This document shows, in pieces, positions 18,341-26,689 of a DNA stretch of 64,000 nucleotides; within the stretch, counting starts at the first letter, position 1; each line of letters opens with the position of its first letter. The notes beneath the pieces are model-generated. The model ran no database searches. It was not told the DNA's origin and saw nothing but the letters and a program-made list of their open reading frames with translations. Origin of the DNA: Nostoc sp. T09 (GTDB lineage Bacteria > Cyanobacteriota > Cyanobacteriia > Cyanobacteriales > Nostocaceae). The position numbers were made by a program, and so were the translations under genes. The stretch is from NCBI RefSeq assembly GCF_002154695.1, contig NZ_MTAV01000012.1, positions 1 to 64,000 of the forward strand, written 5' to 3'.

Positions 18341-19015
18341 TTAAGCATTTAAAACGTAGCCGATACCATGCACGGTTTGAAGGAGAGGCTTTTCGTTATT
18401 GGCTTCGAGCTTTTGGCGTAAATAGCGAATATAAATTTCAATTATTTTAGAATCGCCTATAAAGTCATTACTCCAGACTTCTTCTAGAATCCGATCGCTT
18501 GTGATTACCTGTTGTGGATGAATAAGTAAATATTCCAGTAAATCAAATTCTTGGTCGGTTAAATCAATTAACCGTTGACCCCGGTAAACTTTCCTTGTAC
18601 GACGATTCAATCTCAGATCTTCAAATTCTAAGATATCTGCAACGTCTGTTTGCTGGATTCTTCGCAAATGGGTACGGACTCTATCGACTAACTCTTCGGC
18701 ACAAAAGGGTTTAGGTAGATAATCATCAGCACCAGCGTCTAGGGCTGCCATGCGATCGCTTGCTTCATCTTTGGCAGTTAATAAAATTATCGGGACTTGA
18801 TCGCCAGTACTTCGCAGGCGGCGACAAGTTTCCAACCCCGATAAACCGGGTAACATCGATTCTAAAATTACTAAATCAGGATGCAACTTCTGCGCTGCGG
18901 CAATGGCAGTTAATCCATCATAAGCAACACTGACTTGATAACCCTCATAATTCAGTTCCAATTCTACAAATCGAGCTAGTTTGACTTCATCTTCAACCAG
19001 TAAGATGTGCGTCAT
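18341..19015 (-). CDS. OmpR/PhoB-family response regulator with Glu at phospho-site
   Basis: A 224-aa DNA-binding response regulator. The receiver domain (1-115) keeps the acidic pair in LLVEDE, the Thr of LLTAKD and the Lys of PKPF. The phospho-accepting Asp, however, is Glu52 (DLVILESMLPG; codon GAA on the minus strand). The winged-helix domain (about 130-222) ends IRYLRQKLEANNEK...VHGIGYVL. Asp to Glu at this site often mimics or removes phosphorylation, so it may be constitutively active or an atypical receiver. No kinase is adjacent. It resembles the NrrA/RppA-type regulators of filamentous cyanobacteria, but the targets are unknown. Confidence 0.9.
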   Translation of the reverse strand: MTHILLVEDEVKLARFVELELNYEGYQVSVAYDGLTAIAAAQKLHPDLVILESMLPGLSGLETCRRLRSTGDQVPIILLTAKDEASDRMAALDAGADDYLPKPFCAEELVDRVRTHLRRIQQTDVADILEFEDLRLNRRTRKVYRGQRLIDLTDQEFDLLEYLLIHPQQVITSDRILEEVWSNDFIGDSKIIEIYIRYLRQKLEANNEKPLLQTVHGIGYVLNA

Positions 19016-19204
19016 AGATGATGTTGATATATTTCAGCAGGATATGGTTACAGAGATACAAAATTAGGCAAGTTTTAGAGAGGTACTAACTACTAAATAG
19101 TTAGACATCTAATTAGTACTCCGTCAGCTTAGTATAGTTCTGAGTACGTAACAACCGTAAATCTGCGGTTCCCTATGACTGCTACATCACAAAAGCATGG
19201 CTAT

Positions 19205-19492
19205 TTAGCAGTAGACTGCGACATCTTCACCACACTCATCCGCAAGATAACAGAGAGCTTTAAAACGCAAAGTTACTACTTGTTCGTAAAGAGGATTTAA
19301 CTTACACATCGGTGGAATGTGAACTAACTTCCGACCAAAGATTTTGATGTCTCGTTCAAACGGGCATTGGGCAGGAATGGCTTTACATAAGAAATGAGCT
19401 AGTTTAGGATTATGAATTTCTACTTTTTCTAACCATTCACGTACTGGATAAAGTAGGTCGTGATGTAACAGAATTTGTGTAAGGCATGTCAT
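19205..19492 (-). CDS. Stand-alone Mo-dependent nitrogenase C-terminal-domain protein
   Basis: A 95-aa small cyanobacterial protein of the Mo-nitro_C family. It has the conserved stretch IPPMCKLNPLYEQVV-LRFKAL-YLADECGED near the C-terminus and two central cysteines (FLCKAIPAQCPFE). Despite the family name it has no nitrogenase catalytic residues, and its function is unknown. Such proteins occur as several paralogues in Nostocales. It appears monocistronic. Confidence 0.8.
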   Translation of the reverse strand: MTCLTQILLHHDLLYPVREWLEKVEIHNPKLAHFLCKAIPAQCPFERDIKIFGRKLVHIPPMCKLNPLYEQVVTLRFKALCYLADECGEDVAVYC

Positions 19493-20036
19493 AATTTTTT
19501 TCCTAATAATTTATAATTGCAAAGTTCGCTTACTTGTTGGGATTTTCATCCCTATAAATTTATACGCTAGATAATTGAGTTTTATGCAAGTCATTATGAC
19601 TTTTTACTTAGTTCTCTTGTGAGTGCATTTCTCTTTTTGGCACAATTCTGACTACACAATCAATTTTCTGCATTCCGGATGATTTGCTGCGCTGCCTGTG
19701 TTAGTTGTTTTTGGATCTAGCTCAGTGCTCTGTTCCCTTGTAGGTAGGTATTTTTAATTGTGCGATCGCTATCCTATCGTCTTAAGATAAATTTGCCACG
19801 CTAAATTAGCGGTTTTTAGGTAGGCTTATCCGAACTTGATTGGGCGTTTATGCCTAGATGCAGAAGTGCTAGCTTTAGGCTAGAGTACAGGATAAGGAAG
19901 ACAAGGAAGGAATTACTAATTAAGCCTTGACTGTTGCTAGTTTTTCAGTGCTAACTCCTTGTCCTTTGTTCATTGTTGGAGGCGCAGCTTAAACTTTTCC
20001 ACTGACGCTGTAAATATAAAAAAGCTGCGAAAACAG
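19493..20036. other. Intergenic region, nothing distinct
   Basis: About 540 bp between divergent genes. It contains one HIP1 site near 19763 and presumably two promoters. No coding frame or strong hairpin is visible. Confidence 0.5.
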
Positions 20037-20657
20037 ATGACTCGTGACTTTATCAGTAACAAAAAGCAAGTTTTTGACCTCTGGGCACCAAGCTACGACT
20101 GGCTTTTACCATCAGTGTTTTACCAAAGCATCCACAAACGGTTGCTGGAATACGTTGATTTACCACCTCAACCTCATGTACTAGATCTGGGTTGTGGTAC
20201 TGGACGCTTGTTGGATCGCCTCGCTACTAAATTTCCTGATTTGCGCGGTACTGGATTGGATTTATCTCCGGAAATGGTGCGAGTAGCCAGACAAAGTAAC
20301 CGCCATCGTCCGCGTTTGATTTATGTTGAAGGTAAGGCTGAGTCTCTTCCCTTTGCTGACGGTCAGTTTGACGCTGTTTTTAACACTATAAGTTTCTTAC
20401 ATTATTTAGAACCCAAACAGATTTTGCACGAAGTAGCGCGGGTGCTATCTCCTGGTGGACGCTTCTATTTAGTTGACACCACTTTTAAAAGTAAGGCAGA
20501 ACTGCATCTGACGTTGGGTTCGCTTGGCAGAGTTAGCCTTTACAGCCCTCATCAACGGGAACTGATGGGTGCGTCTGCTGGATTAGCTTGTGTCGGTCAC
20601 TACTATTTATTAGGACCTGTCTTGCTGACAATTTTCGCTAAACCAGTCTTGAATTAA
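20037..20657 (+). CDS. Class I SAM-dependent methyltransferase
   Basis: A 206-aa methyltransferase of the UbiE/Methyltransf_11 type. Motif I is VLDLGCGTGRLLDRLA, motif II is the acidic end of GTGLDLSPEM, and ARVLSPGGRFYLVD is the post-motif strand. I choose ATG 20037, which gives MTRDFISNKKQVFDLWAPSYD, the usual N-terminus of this class. An upstream TTG at 19959 would add 26 atypical residues. The substrate is unknown. It converges with a GNAT gene 12 bp away. Confidence 0.85.
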   Translation: MTRDFISNKKQVFDLWAPSYDWLLPSVFYQSIHKRLLEYVDLPPQPHVLDLGCGTGRLLDRLATKFPDLRGTGLDLSPEMVRVARQSNRHRPRLIYVEGKAESLPFADGQFDAVFNTISFLHYLEPKQILHEVARVLSPGGRFYLVDTTFKSKAELHLTLGSLGRVSLYSPHQRELMGASAGLACVGHYYLLGPVLLTIFAKPVLN

Positions 20658-20669
20658 TAGCTGTTGAAC

Positions 20670-21176
20670 TTAGATTTCTTCTGTTCGCGGGAGTTTGGTG
20701 AGATTCCCCGCTTCTGTTTGTTGATAGTGCATGAATACTACAGGAACTCGAATCAGCTTTTTAGCTAACTCCGACAATCGAAACTTAGGCTTGAGCGATC
20801 GCGGTAAATCTTCAAAAGCAACGGGTACAAAGCCAAAGCGACTGTAAAACTGTGCTAATCGCTGACCTAGACATTCCAAATATAATGGCTGAGTGGTTGT
20901 AGAGATCAAATGCTGTGTCAGAAAACTCCCCAAACCACGACCTCGCCAAGTCGGTGCAACAACCAAACTACCTAGTTCTTGAGTATCTAAAAAGTTACGT
21001 AACTGTCCGCAAGCTGCTAACTTGCGATCGCATTCAATTACCCAAAATTGCTGCCAACGTAATTGAGTCGGGTCGAGTTTAGCAGATAATACCAACAATC
21101 GAATCGGCCAATTATCCTCAGACGTTGCCTTGCGAAGGACACATTCAGAAGGTAACACTAAATTGCTCTGTTGCAT
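20670..21176 (-). CDS. GNAT-family N-acetyltransferase
   Basis: 168 aa with the GNAT acetyl-CoA-binding motif A (LVVAPTWRGRGLGSFL, which holds the R-x-x-G-x-G/A signature) and motif B (LYLECLGQRLAQFYSRFGF). It transfers an acetyl group from acetyl-CoA to an unknown amine. It ends only 12 bp from the convergent methyltransferase gene. Confidence 0.85.
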   Translation of the reverse strand: MQQSNLVLPSECVLRKATSEDNWPIRLLVLSAKLDPTQLRWQQFWVIECDRKLAACGQLRNFLDTQELGSLVVAPTWRGRGLGSFLTQHLISTTTQPLYLECLGQRLAQFYSRFGFVPVAFEDLPRSLKPKFRLSELAKKLIRVPVVFMHYQQTEAGNLTKLPRTEEI

Positions 21177-21482
21177 TAATTCTACTTATATAATTTATCT
21201 TGCAGAAATTACACTTTAATACTTACCCAAAGGCACTCAGAATTTACTTATAAATAGTAGTTATATCTCAATCAATGCTCTCAGAATATCGAGTAAATGA
21301 TTGCCTATAATCTGCTTTGCCGTTACTTCTTAGCTACTGAAAGCGGTTTCGATTTACCAAAAGATAGCACTAAACATTACTTCCGATAGAGGGATGAAGC
21401 AGACACAACTATATTCTAGATAGATAAATTTTCATTTCTGTTGTTCTTAAAATATTAACAACAAATCACAGGAGCTTTAAAT
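21177..21482. other. Intergenic region
   Basis: 306 bp holding the promoters for the GNAT gene and the small hydrophilic gene. The only clear element is the AGGAG ribosome-binding site at 21470-21474. Confidence 0.5.
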
Positions 21483-21683
21483 ATGTCTGAAGAACAAAAG
21501 CAAAAATCTAATAGTGAAAATACTACACCTTCAGCTTCTGGTGGCTATCAAACACCCCTTGAAGATAGTATTCGTAAAACTGGCGACGCTGAACAAAGTG
21601 ATGCTAGACAAACTGCTACGCCAGAAGCACCTGGTGAAGATAATGTAGCAGGTAGCCCCAATCAAGGCACTGAATCTCGTTAA
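21483..21683 (+). CDS. Small disordered hydrophilic protein of unknown function
   Basis: 66 aa, rich in Ser, Glu, Gln, Thr and Pro, with no cysteine, tryptophan or predicted membrane segment, so it is probably intrinsically disordered. It starts at ATG with AGGAG 8 bases upstream, which supports it as a real gene. I recognise no family; the composition resembles stress-related hydrophilins. Transcribed alone. Confidence 0.7.
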   Translation: MSEEQKQKSNSENTTPSASGGYQTPLEDSIRKTGDAEQSDARQTATPEAPGEDNVAGSPNQGTESR

Positions 21684-22051
21684 TTAGCCTCAAACGGTAA
21701 AACTGACCTAGCCAAATAAGGCATTTTTCTGTTTATCCCAATTCAGCAAAACCCGAGTGGAAATTGTCGATGAGAGCGCAATTTTCCACTCATTTTCATT
21801 GCATAGAAAAGCTTGACTGAAATTTATTTTGTTTTGCTGGATGAGATGCGATCGCCCTTGCTACCCCATCATCAATTAATCTAGCTTACGTGCGATCGCC
21901 ATCTCAAAATCCAGTACAGCCTCCATAATTGACATAATTCAATACATTCTTGGAACCTTCTCGTTGTACCATCGTATACAGGATGTTATTAACAGCTTGC
22001 CATTGAGACTAAATCTGATCAAGTGCTCGGCAACACTCCTGTGAATATGCG
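21684..22051. other. Intergenic region with HIP1 sites
   Basis: 368 bp with two HIP1 octamers near 21850-21900 and an inverted pair (GGAAATTG...CAATTTTCC near 21760-21790) that may act as the terminator of the small gene. No coding frame. Confidence 0.45.
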
Positions 22052-24217
22052 ATGAACAAATTAACAGAAAAATTTATTGCAGGTGGTTTTAGTTTGGCAC
22101 TACTACTGTTATGTAGTGTAGGTGCCGCTTCCTACTGGAGTGTGCAAAAGTTGAATGAAGATCAGCAATGGGTAATTCATACCAATCAAATCTTAAATAT
22201 CCTTGATGATTTAAATCATGGATTTCTGAGTACCGAAAGTGGAAAACGGGGTTATATTCTGACTGGCAAGGCTGATTACCTAAAAAGTTATGGGATAAAA
22301 AAGCAAGAAGTTTATCAGGCATTTCAAGCGTTGCAACAGTTAACCAGGGATAACCCAAATCAACAACGCCGATTAGATGCGCTTAAACCACTGATTGAGA
22401 GAAGATTTAATTTACTTGAGGAGTCAATCAAGCTTGCAAAGCAAAATACCTCAGATCGGACCAATCAAATCATTATTACAGATGAAGTTAATGCAGTCAG
22501 CAAACAATTCCAGACAATTAGGCAAGCAATGGAAGATGAAGAGAATAATTTATTGCAAAGGCGGATAGCATTAACGAATTATAGAGTTAATCAAATTATT
22601 CTTATAATCAGTGTTGGATATGGATTGAGTTTGGTTCTACTTATAGTAGTTTACTTACTACTGCAAAAACAAATCCAGCTTAACAAAGCATTATTAGAAG
22701 AAGCTATTTATCTAGAAAAACAAGCTGCAAAAGCAAAATTAGCAAATATTTTAGAAACAGTTTCAGATGCTTTTATTGCCCTTGATCGCAATTGGTGTTA
22801 CACCTACGTTAATGAAAGAGCAGGACAAGTTTTTAACCGTTGCCCTACAGAATTAATTGGCAAAAACATTTGGGAGGAATTTCCCGAAAGTGTGGGACAA
22901 AAGTTTTATCATGCCTACTACCAGGCTGTAGCCGAACAGCAAGTCATTGAAATCGAAGAATATTTTCCACCTTGGAATCGCTGGTTTGAAAATCGCATCT
23001 ATCCTTCAGGGGAAGGACTATCAATTTTTTTTCAAGATATCACCCGTCGCAAACTTGCAGAAATAGCGATAGAAAAGAGTGAAAAACGTTATCGCTCACT
23101 GGTAATTGCCACTGCTCAAGCTGTTTGGATAGCTGATGCTCAAGGCTTACCAAAAGAATTTTCCTCTTGGATAAATTTGACTGGGCAAAGTGAAGAAGAA
23201 GTCAAGGGATGGGGTTGGCTGGATGCAATTCATCCCGAAGATCGACAATTCACAGAGTGTTTGTGGAATCAAGCACTGGCAGAGAAAAGCCTTTATAACC
23301 TAGAACATCGCGTGCGGTTGGCTGATGGTAGCTATCGATTTTTTGCTGTACGTGCGATTCCTGTATTAGATGGAAATGAGCAGATTATTGAGTGGGTAGG
23401 TACTCACACCGATATTACCCAGAGAAAACTCACTGATGAGGCTCTGCAACAGGCAAAAGCAGAGTTAGAAATCAAAGTTGCGGAACGAACAGCAGAATTA
23501 TATAAGCTGAATGAGGATCTCAAACGCTCTAACCAAGAATTAGAGCAGTTTGCTTATGTGGCTTCTCACGATTTACAAGAACCATTACGCGCCGTGGGTG
23601 GCTATAGCCAATTGCTAGCACAAGAATATCAAGAGCATCTAGACGAGTCGGCGCAGGAATACTTGGCTTACATTGTGGATGGAGCAACAAGGATGCGGCA
23701 GTTAATTCAAGACTTGCTCGCTTATTCTCGTGTTGGAACTCGCGGTCAAGCATTTATCTCCATTGACTGCAATATTGTACTCAATCAAGCACTAAGTAAT
23801 TTACAAGTAGCGATCGCTGAAAGCAAAGCTATCATCACCTATGACCCCTTGCCTACTGTACTTGCTGACAAAACCCAACTGGTGCAATTATTTCAAAATC
23901 TCATCGGTAACGCCATCAAGTTTCGCCAAGGTGAGTCACCCCAAATTCACATCGGTGCAGTTAAGGGAGCGGAAAACCTTGAAGCTAAATCTGAATGGCT
24001 TTTTTGTATCCAAGATAATGGCATCGGTATTAAGCCTCAATATCTTGAACGTATTTTTGAAGTCTTTCGACGCCTGCATACCCGTCGGGAATTTGCCGGT
24101 ACAGGTATCGGTCTAGCTATCTGTAAAAAAATTGTTGAGCGACACGGTGGTCGCATTTGGGCAGAGTCTCAGCTTGGAGCAGGAACAACATTTTATTTTA
24201 CCCTCAATGAAAAATAA
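22052..24217 (+). CDS. CHASE3-PAS-PAS membrane histidine kinase
   Basis: A 721-aa membrane sensor kinase. TM1 (about 9-29) and TM2 (about 182-205) flank a periplasmic CHASE3 domain with the characteristic LSTESGKRGYILTG. Two PAS units follow (about 225-340 and 345-460), then a coiled coil, a HisKA with H-box YVASHDLQEPLRAVGGYS and an HATPase_c with NLIGNAIKF, DNGIGI and GTGIGLAICKK. The H-box belongs to the phytochrome-kinase-like class that usually signals to small Rcp1-type receivers. The next gene, 45 bp downstream, is exactly such a receiver. The ligand is unknown. Confidence 0.93.
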   Translation: MNKLTEKFIAGGFSLALLLLCSVGAASYWSVQKLNEDQQWVIHTNQILNILDDLNHGFLSTESGKRGYILTGKADYLKSYGIKKQEVYQAFQALQQLTRDNPNQQRRLDALKPLIERRFNLLEESIKLAKQNTSDRTNQIIITDEVNAVSKQFQTIRQAMEDEENNLLQRRIALTNYRVNQIILIISVGYGLSLVLLIVVYLLLQKQIQLNKALLEEAIYLEKQAAKAKLANILETVSDAFIALDRNWCYTYVNERAGQVFNRCPTELIGKNIWEEFPESVGQKFYHAYYQAVAEQQVIEIEEYFPPWNRWFENRIYPSGEGLSIFFQDITRRKLAEIAIEKSEKRYRSLVIATAQAVWIADAQGLPKEFSSWINLTGQSEEEVKGWGWLDAIHPEDRQFTECLWNQALAEKSLYNLEHRVRLADGSYRFFAVRAIPVLDGNEQIIEWVGTHTDITQRKLTDEALQQAKAELEIKVAERTAELYKLNEDLKRSNQELEQFAYVASHDLQEPLRAVGGYSQLLAQEYQEHLDESAQEYLAYIVDGATRMRQLIQDLLAYSRVGTRGQAFISIDCNIVLNQALSNLQVAIAESKAIITYDPLPTVLADKTQLVQLFQNLIGNAIKFRQGESPQIHIGAVKGAENLEAKSEWLFCIQDNGIGIKPQYLERIFEVFRRLHTRREFAGTGIGLAICKKIVERHGGRIWAESQLGAGTTFYFTLNEK

Positions 24218-24262
24218 CTGTACTGTATAAAGTATTTGCCATATTTATAATTAATACTTAGA

Positions 24263-24709
24263 ATGATTAACAACCAAGCATTGCGATGCATTGAAATTTT
24301 GCTAGTTGAAGACTCTCCTAGCGATGCTAACCTAACCATCAAAGGCTTCCAGAATGCCAAAATTGCCAACAATTTGCACTGGGTTGAAGATGGCGAAACG
24401 GCGATGAACTATTTGCGGCAGCAAGGTGAATTTGCCAATGCTCCTCGCCCTGATTTAATCTTGCTCGATCTGAATCTGCCTGGTATGGATGGACGCGAAG
24501 TCCTAACAGAAGTCAAATCAGACCCACATCTCAAATCCATTCCCGTTGTTATCCTCACAACCTCCACAGACGACCAGGATATTCTTCGCTCTTATAATCT
24601 CAGTGCTAATTGCTACGTAACCAAACCTCTTGATGTTTACCAATTTATCCAGGTGGTGCAATTGATTAAAGACTTTTGGTTAGCAGCAGTGGCTTTACCA
24701 CGAGAGTAG
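24263..24709 (+). CDS. Rcp1-like single-domain response regulator
   Basis: A 148-aa stand-alone receiver. Acidic residues in LLVEDSPSD, phospho-Asp in [13 protein letters not shown], Thr in ILTTSTDD and Lys in VTKPLD are all present. The type is that of Rcp1, the partner of the cyanobacterial phytochrome Cph1. It is placed 45 bp after the CHASE3 kinase and 157 bp before a receiver-kinase, so it probably carries phosphate between or alongside them. There is no output domain. Confidence 0.92.
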   Translation: MINNQALRCIEILLVEDSPSDANLTIKGFQNAKIANNLHWVEDGETAMNYLRQQGEFANAPRPDLILLDLNLPGMDGREVLTEVKSDPHLKSIPVVILTTSTDDQDILRSYNLSANCYVTKPLDVYQFIQVVQLIKDFWLAAVALPRE

Positions 24710-24866
24710 TGGGTTTGAAAATTTCTTTTCTGGCAGGTAAAGCACACAATTACAGCCATTTGTCCCCAGAAATAATATAACGAAATATTAAGAAATCAGA
24801 GATAAATACATATAAACATTAATAAACACAGATAAGTCTGTATTTAATCTTAACGAGCAGCCGTAA

Positions 24867-26120
24867 ATGCTTAGTGACAGATGGGAAACAAGGAGATTAT
24901 CTACCAAATCGAGCAAACCCTACCCTATGGAAAAGAACATAATTCACATCCTACTGGTAGAAGATAGCCCTACTGATGCCATGTTGCTCCGTCAGGTTTT
25001 GTCGCGTGCAAATCCGGGAGAATGGCAGATGACCCATGTTGAGCGGTTATCTGAGGCAATAGATATTAGTAGAGAAAATACTAGACAAATTTCAGATGAT
25101 TCTCAACAGGAAAGTTTCAAGCAACACAAATTCGATGTAGTTTTGTTAGACCTCCATCTCCCCGACTCTACTGGGCTGGACACGGTAAAAGAATATCGAG
25201 CAGCAATACCTGATATTTGCGTTGTCGTATTAACTGGGCTTGATGATGAAGATTTGGCACTCCAAGCGATGTCAGAAGGTGCACAAGACTATCTTGTTAA
25301 AGACCAAATTACTATCCAACGGTTATTACGTGCAATTCGTTACGCTATTGAACGTGGCGAAATTCTCAACAAGCTGCGGGAGAGTGAAGAACGTAGCCGT
25401 CAAGCGTTAACAAAGGAGCAGGAACTCAACGAGTTAAAGTCAAACTTTGTAGCAATGGTTTCCCACGAGTTCCGTACTCCCATGACTACGATTCGCACAG
25501 CAATAGAAATCCTGGAATATAATAACCATAAACTCACTGATGAGCGCCGCGCTAAATACTTTGTTCGCATTCAAAAAGCTATTAACCAGACGCTTCAACT
25601 TTTAGATGAGATATTATTCTTGAGCAGAACTGAAGCATCTAAACTAGACCTGTATCCTACACCTTTAAATTTAGAAAGTTTTTGTAGCGAACTTACAGAA
25701 ATTTTCCAACTCAGTACAGGTAGCCAGCACAATATTATTTTCACTTCTCAAGGCGAATCTACCCAAGCTGAAATGGATGAAGAATTACTCAATAGTATCT
25801 TCACCAATTTACTTTCTAATGCCATCAAGTATTCTCCTCAACAGAGCAATATTTTGTTTGATTTGACCTTTGAAGATGATATTGCAACTTTTCGAGTTCA
25901 AGATCAAGGTAGGGGAATTCCCCTCAAGGATCAACCGCATCTATTTCAAACTTTTTATCGTGCCAGTAATGTGGGGACAGCTCAAGGTACAGGGCTGGGT
26001 CTTGCTATTGTCAAAAAGTGCGTAGATCTACATAGGGGGCAGATTCAAATAGAAAGTCAGCAGGATGTAGGTACAACAGTAACAGTAACTCTGCCCTTAC
26101 GCTCTGCTGCCTTATCTTAA
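24867..26120 (+). CDS. Receiver-histidine kinase hybrid
   Basis: 417 aa. An N-terminal receiver (about 25-150; phospho-Asp in VVLLDLHLPDS, Lys in LVKDQ) is fused to HisKA (H-box VSHEFRTPMTTIRTA) and HATPase_c (NLLSNAIKYS, DQGRGIP, GTGLGLAIVKK). It has no membrane segment. A receiver ahead of the kinase suggests input from another kinase, plausibly the CHASE3 protein through the preceding gene. The start is uncertain: ATG 24867, or ATG 24927, which is closer to the domain; neither has a good ribosome-binding site. Confidence 0.9.
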   Translation: MLSDRWETRRLSTKSSKPYPMEKNIIHILLVEDSPTDAMLLRQVLSRANPGEWQMTHVERLSEAIDISRENTRQISDDSQQESFKQHKFDVVLLDLHLPDSTGLDTVKEYRAAIPDICVVVLTGLDDEDLALQAMSEGAQDYLVKDQITIQRLLRAIRYAIERGEILNKLRESEERSRQALTKEQELNELKSNFVAMVSHEFRTPMTTIRTAIEILEYNNHKLTDERRAKYFVRIQKAINQTLQLLDEILFLSRTEASKLDLYPTPLNLESFCSELTEIFQLSTGSQHNIIFTSQGESTQAEMDEELLNSIFTNLLSNAIKYSPQQSNILFDLTFEDDIATFRVQDQGRGIPLKDQPHLFQTFYRASNVGTAQGTGLGLAIVKKCVDLHRGQIQIESQQDVGTTVTVTLPLRSAALS

Positions 26121-26150
26121 AACACTGATTCACTCATCAAATAGTAGTTG

Positions 26151-26567
26151 ATGCTTAATTTTTACACTAGTTTAAATCAATATTTAGCAGCAACGCTCGC
26201 AAGTGTTATAGGAGCCGCATTATTGATTTCTGTAGGCATATTTCTTAGTTCTATCTTTGAAAATGCCACCGGAAAACATGGTTTAGAACATTTATTCTTT
26301 CGTGCTGCGGGAATGTTTGGTGGTTGGTGGGTTGGAGCAATAGGCGGTTGTTGGTTAATGTTATGGAAAAGACCATTATCTAATGCGGTACTGACAACCA
26401 CTTTGTTAGCAGTGCTGACTCCTCTAGGTATGTGGTGGTTCATGTACTTTATTAAGCGCACAGACCTGTCAATAGACAAGTTAGGTTTTTGGTCGTTGAT
26501 CGGGTTGATTATTGTTGTGTTATCACTGCTAGCCCAGTTACTCACAAATATGCTCCTCAGTTTGTAA
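26151..26567 (+). CDS. Four-span membrane protein of unknown function
   Basis: About 138 aa with four likely transmembrane segments: LASVIGAALLISVGIFL, AAGMFGGWWVGAIGGCWLML, LTTTLLAVLTPLGMWWFMYF and LGFWSLIGLIIVVLSLLAQLL. No family is recognised. It starts 30 bp after the receiver-kinase on the same strand and may be the last gene of that operon. An adjacent upstream TTG could also initiate. Confidence 0.65.
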   Translation: MLNFYTSLNQYLAATLASVIGAALLISVGIFLSSIFENATGKHGLEHLFFRAAGMFGGWWVGAIGGCWLMLWKRPLSNAVLTTTLLAVLTPLGMWWFMYFIKRTDLSIDKLGFWSLIGLIIVVLSLLAQLLTNMLLSL

Positions 26568-26628
26568 ATAGGTAAAAGCTCTTTGAGCATAAAGTGCAAG
26601 CATTTTTAGCCTGAATAATTCAAACAGG

Positions 26629-26657
26629 ACATGAAGATACTTTAGCTATCTTCATGT
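26629..26657. terminator. Shared stem-loop between convergent genes
   Basis: A perfect 11-bp inverted repeat, ACATGAAGATA (26629-26639) with TATCTTCATGT (26647-26657), loop CTTTAGC. It lies between the convergent membrane-protein and GGDEF-EAL genes. It lacks a long T run, so intrinsic activity is uncertain. Confidence 0.5.
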
Positions 26658-26689
26658 TGTGAACTCGTCTGAGATACTTCACCTAGCTA

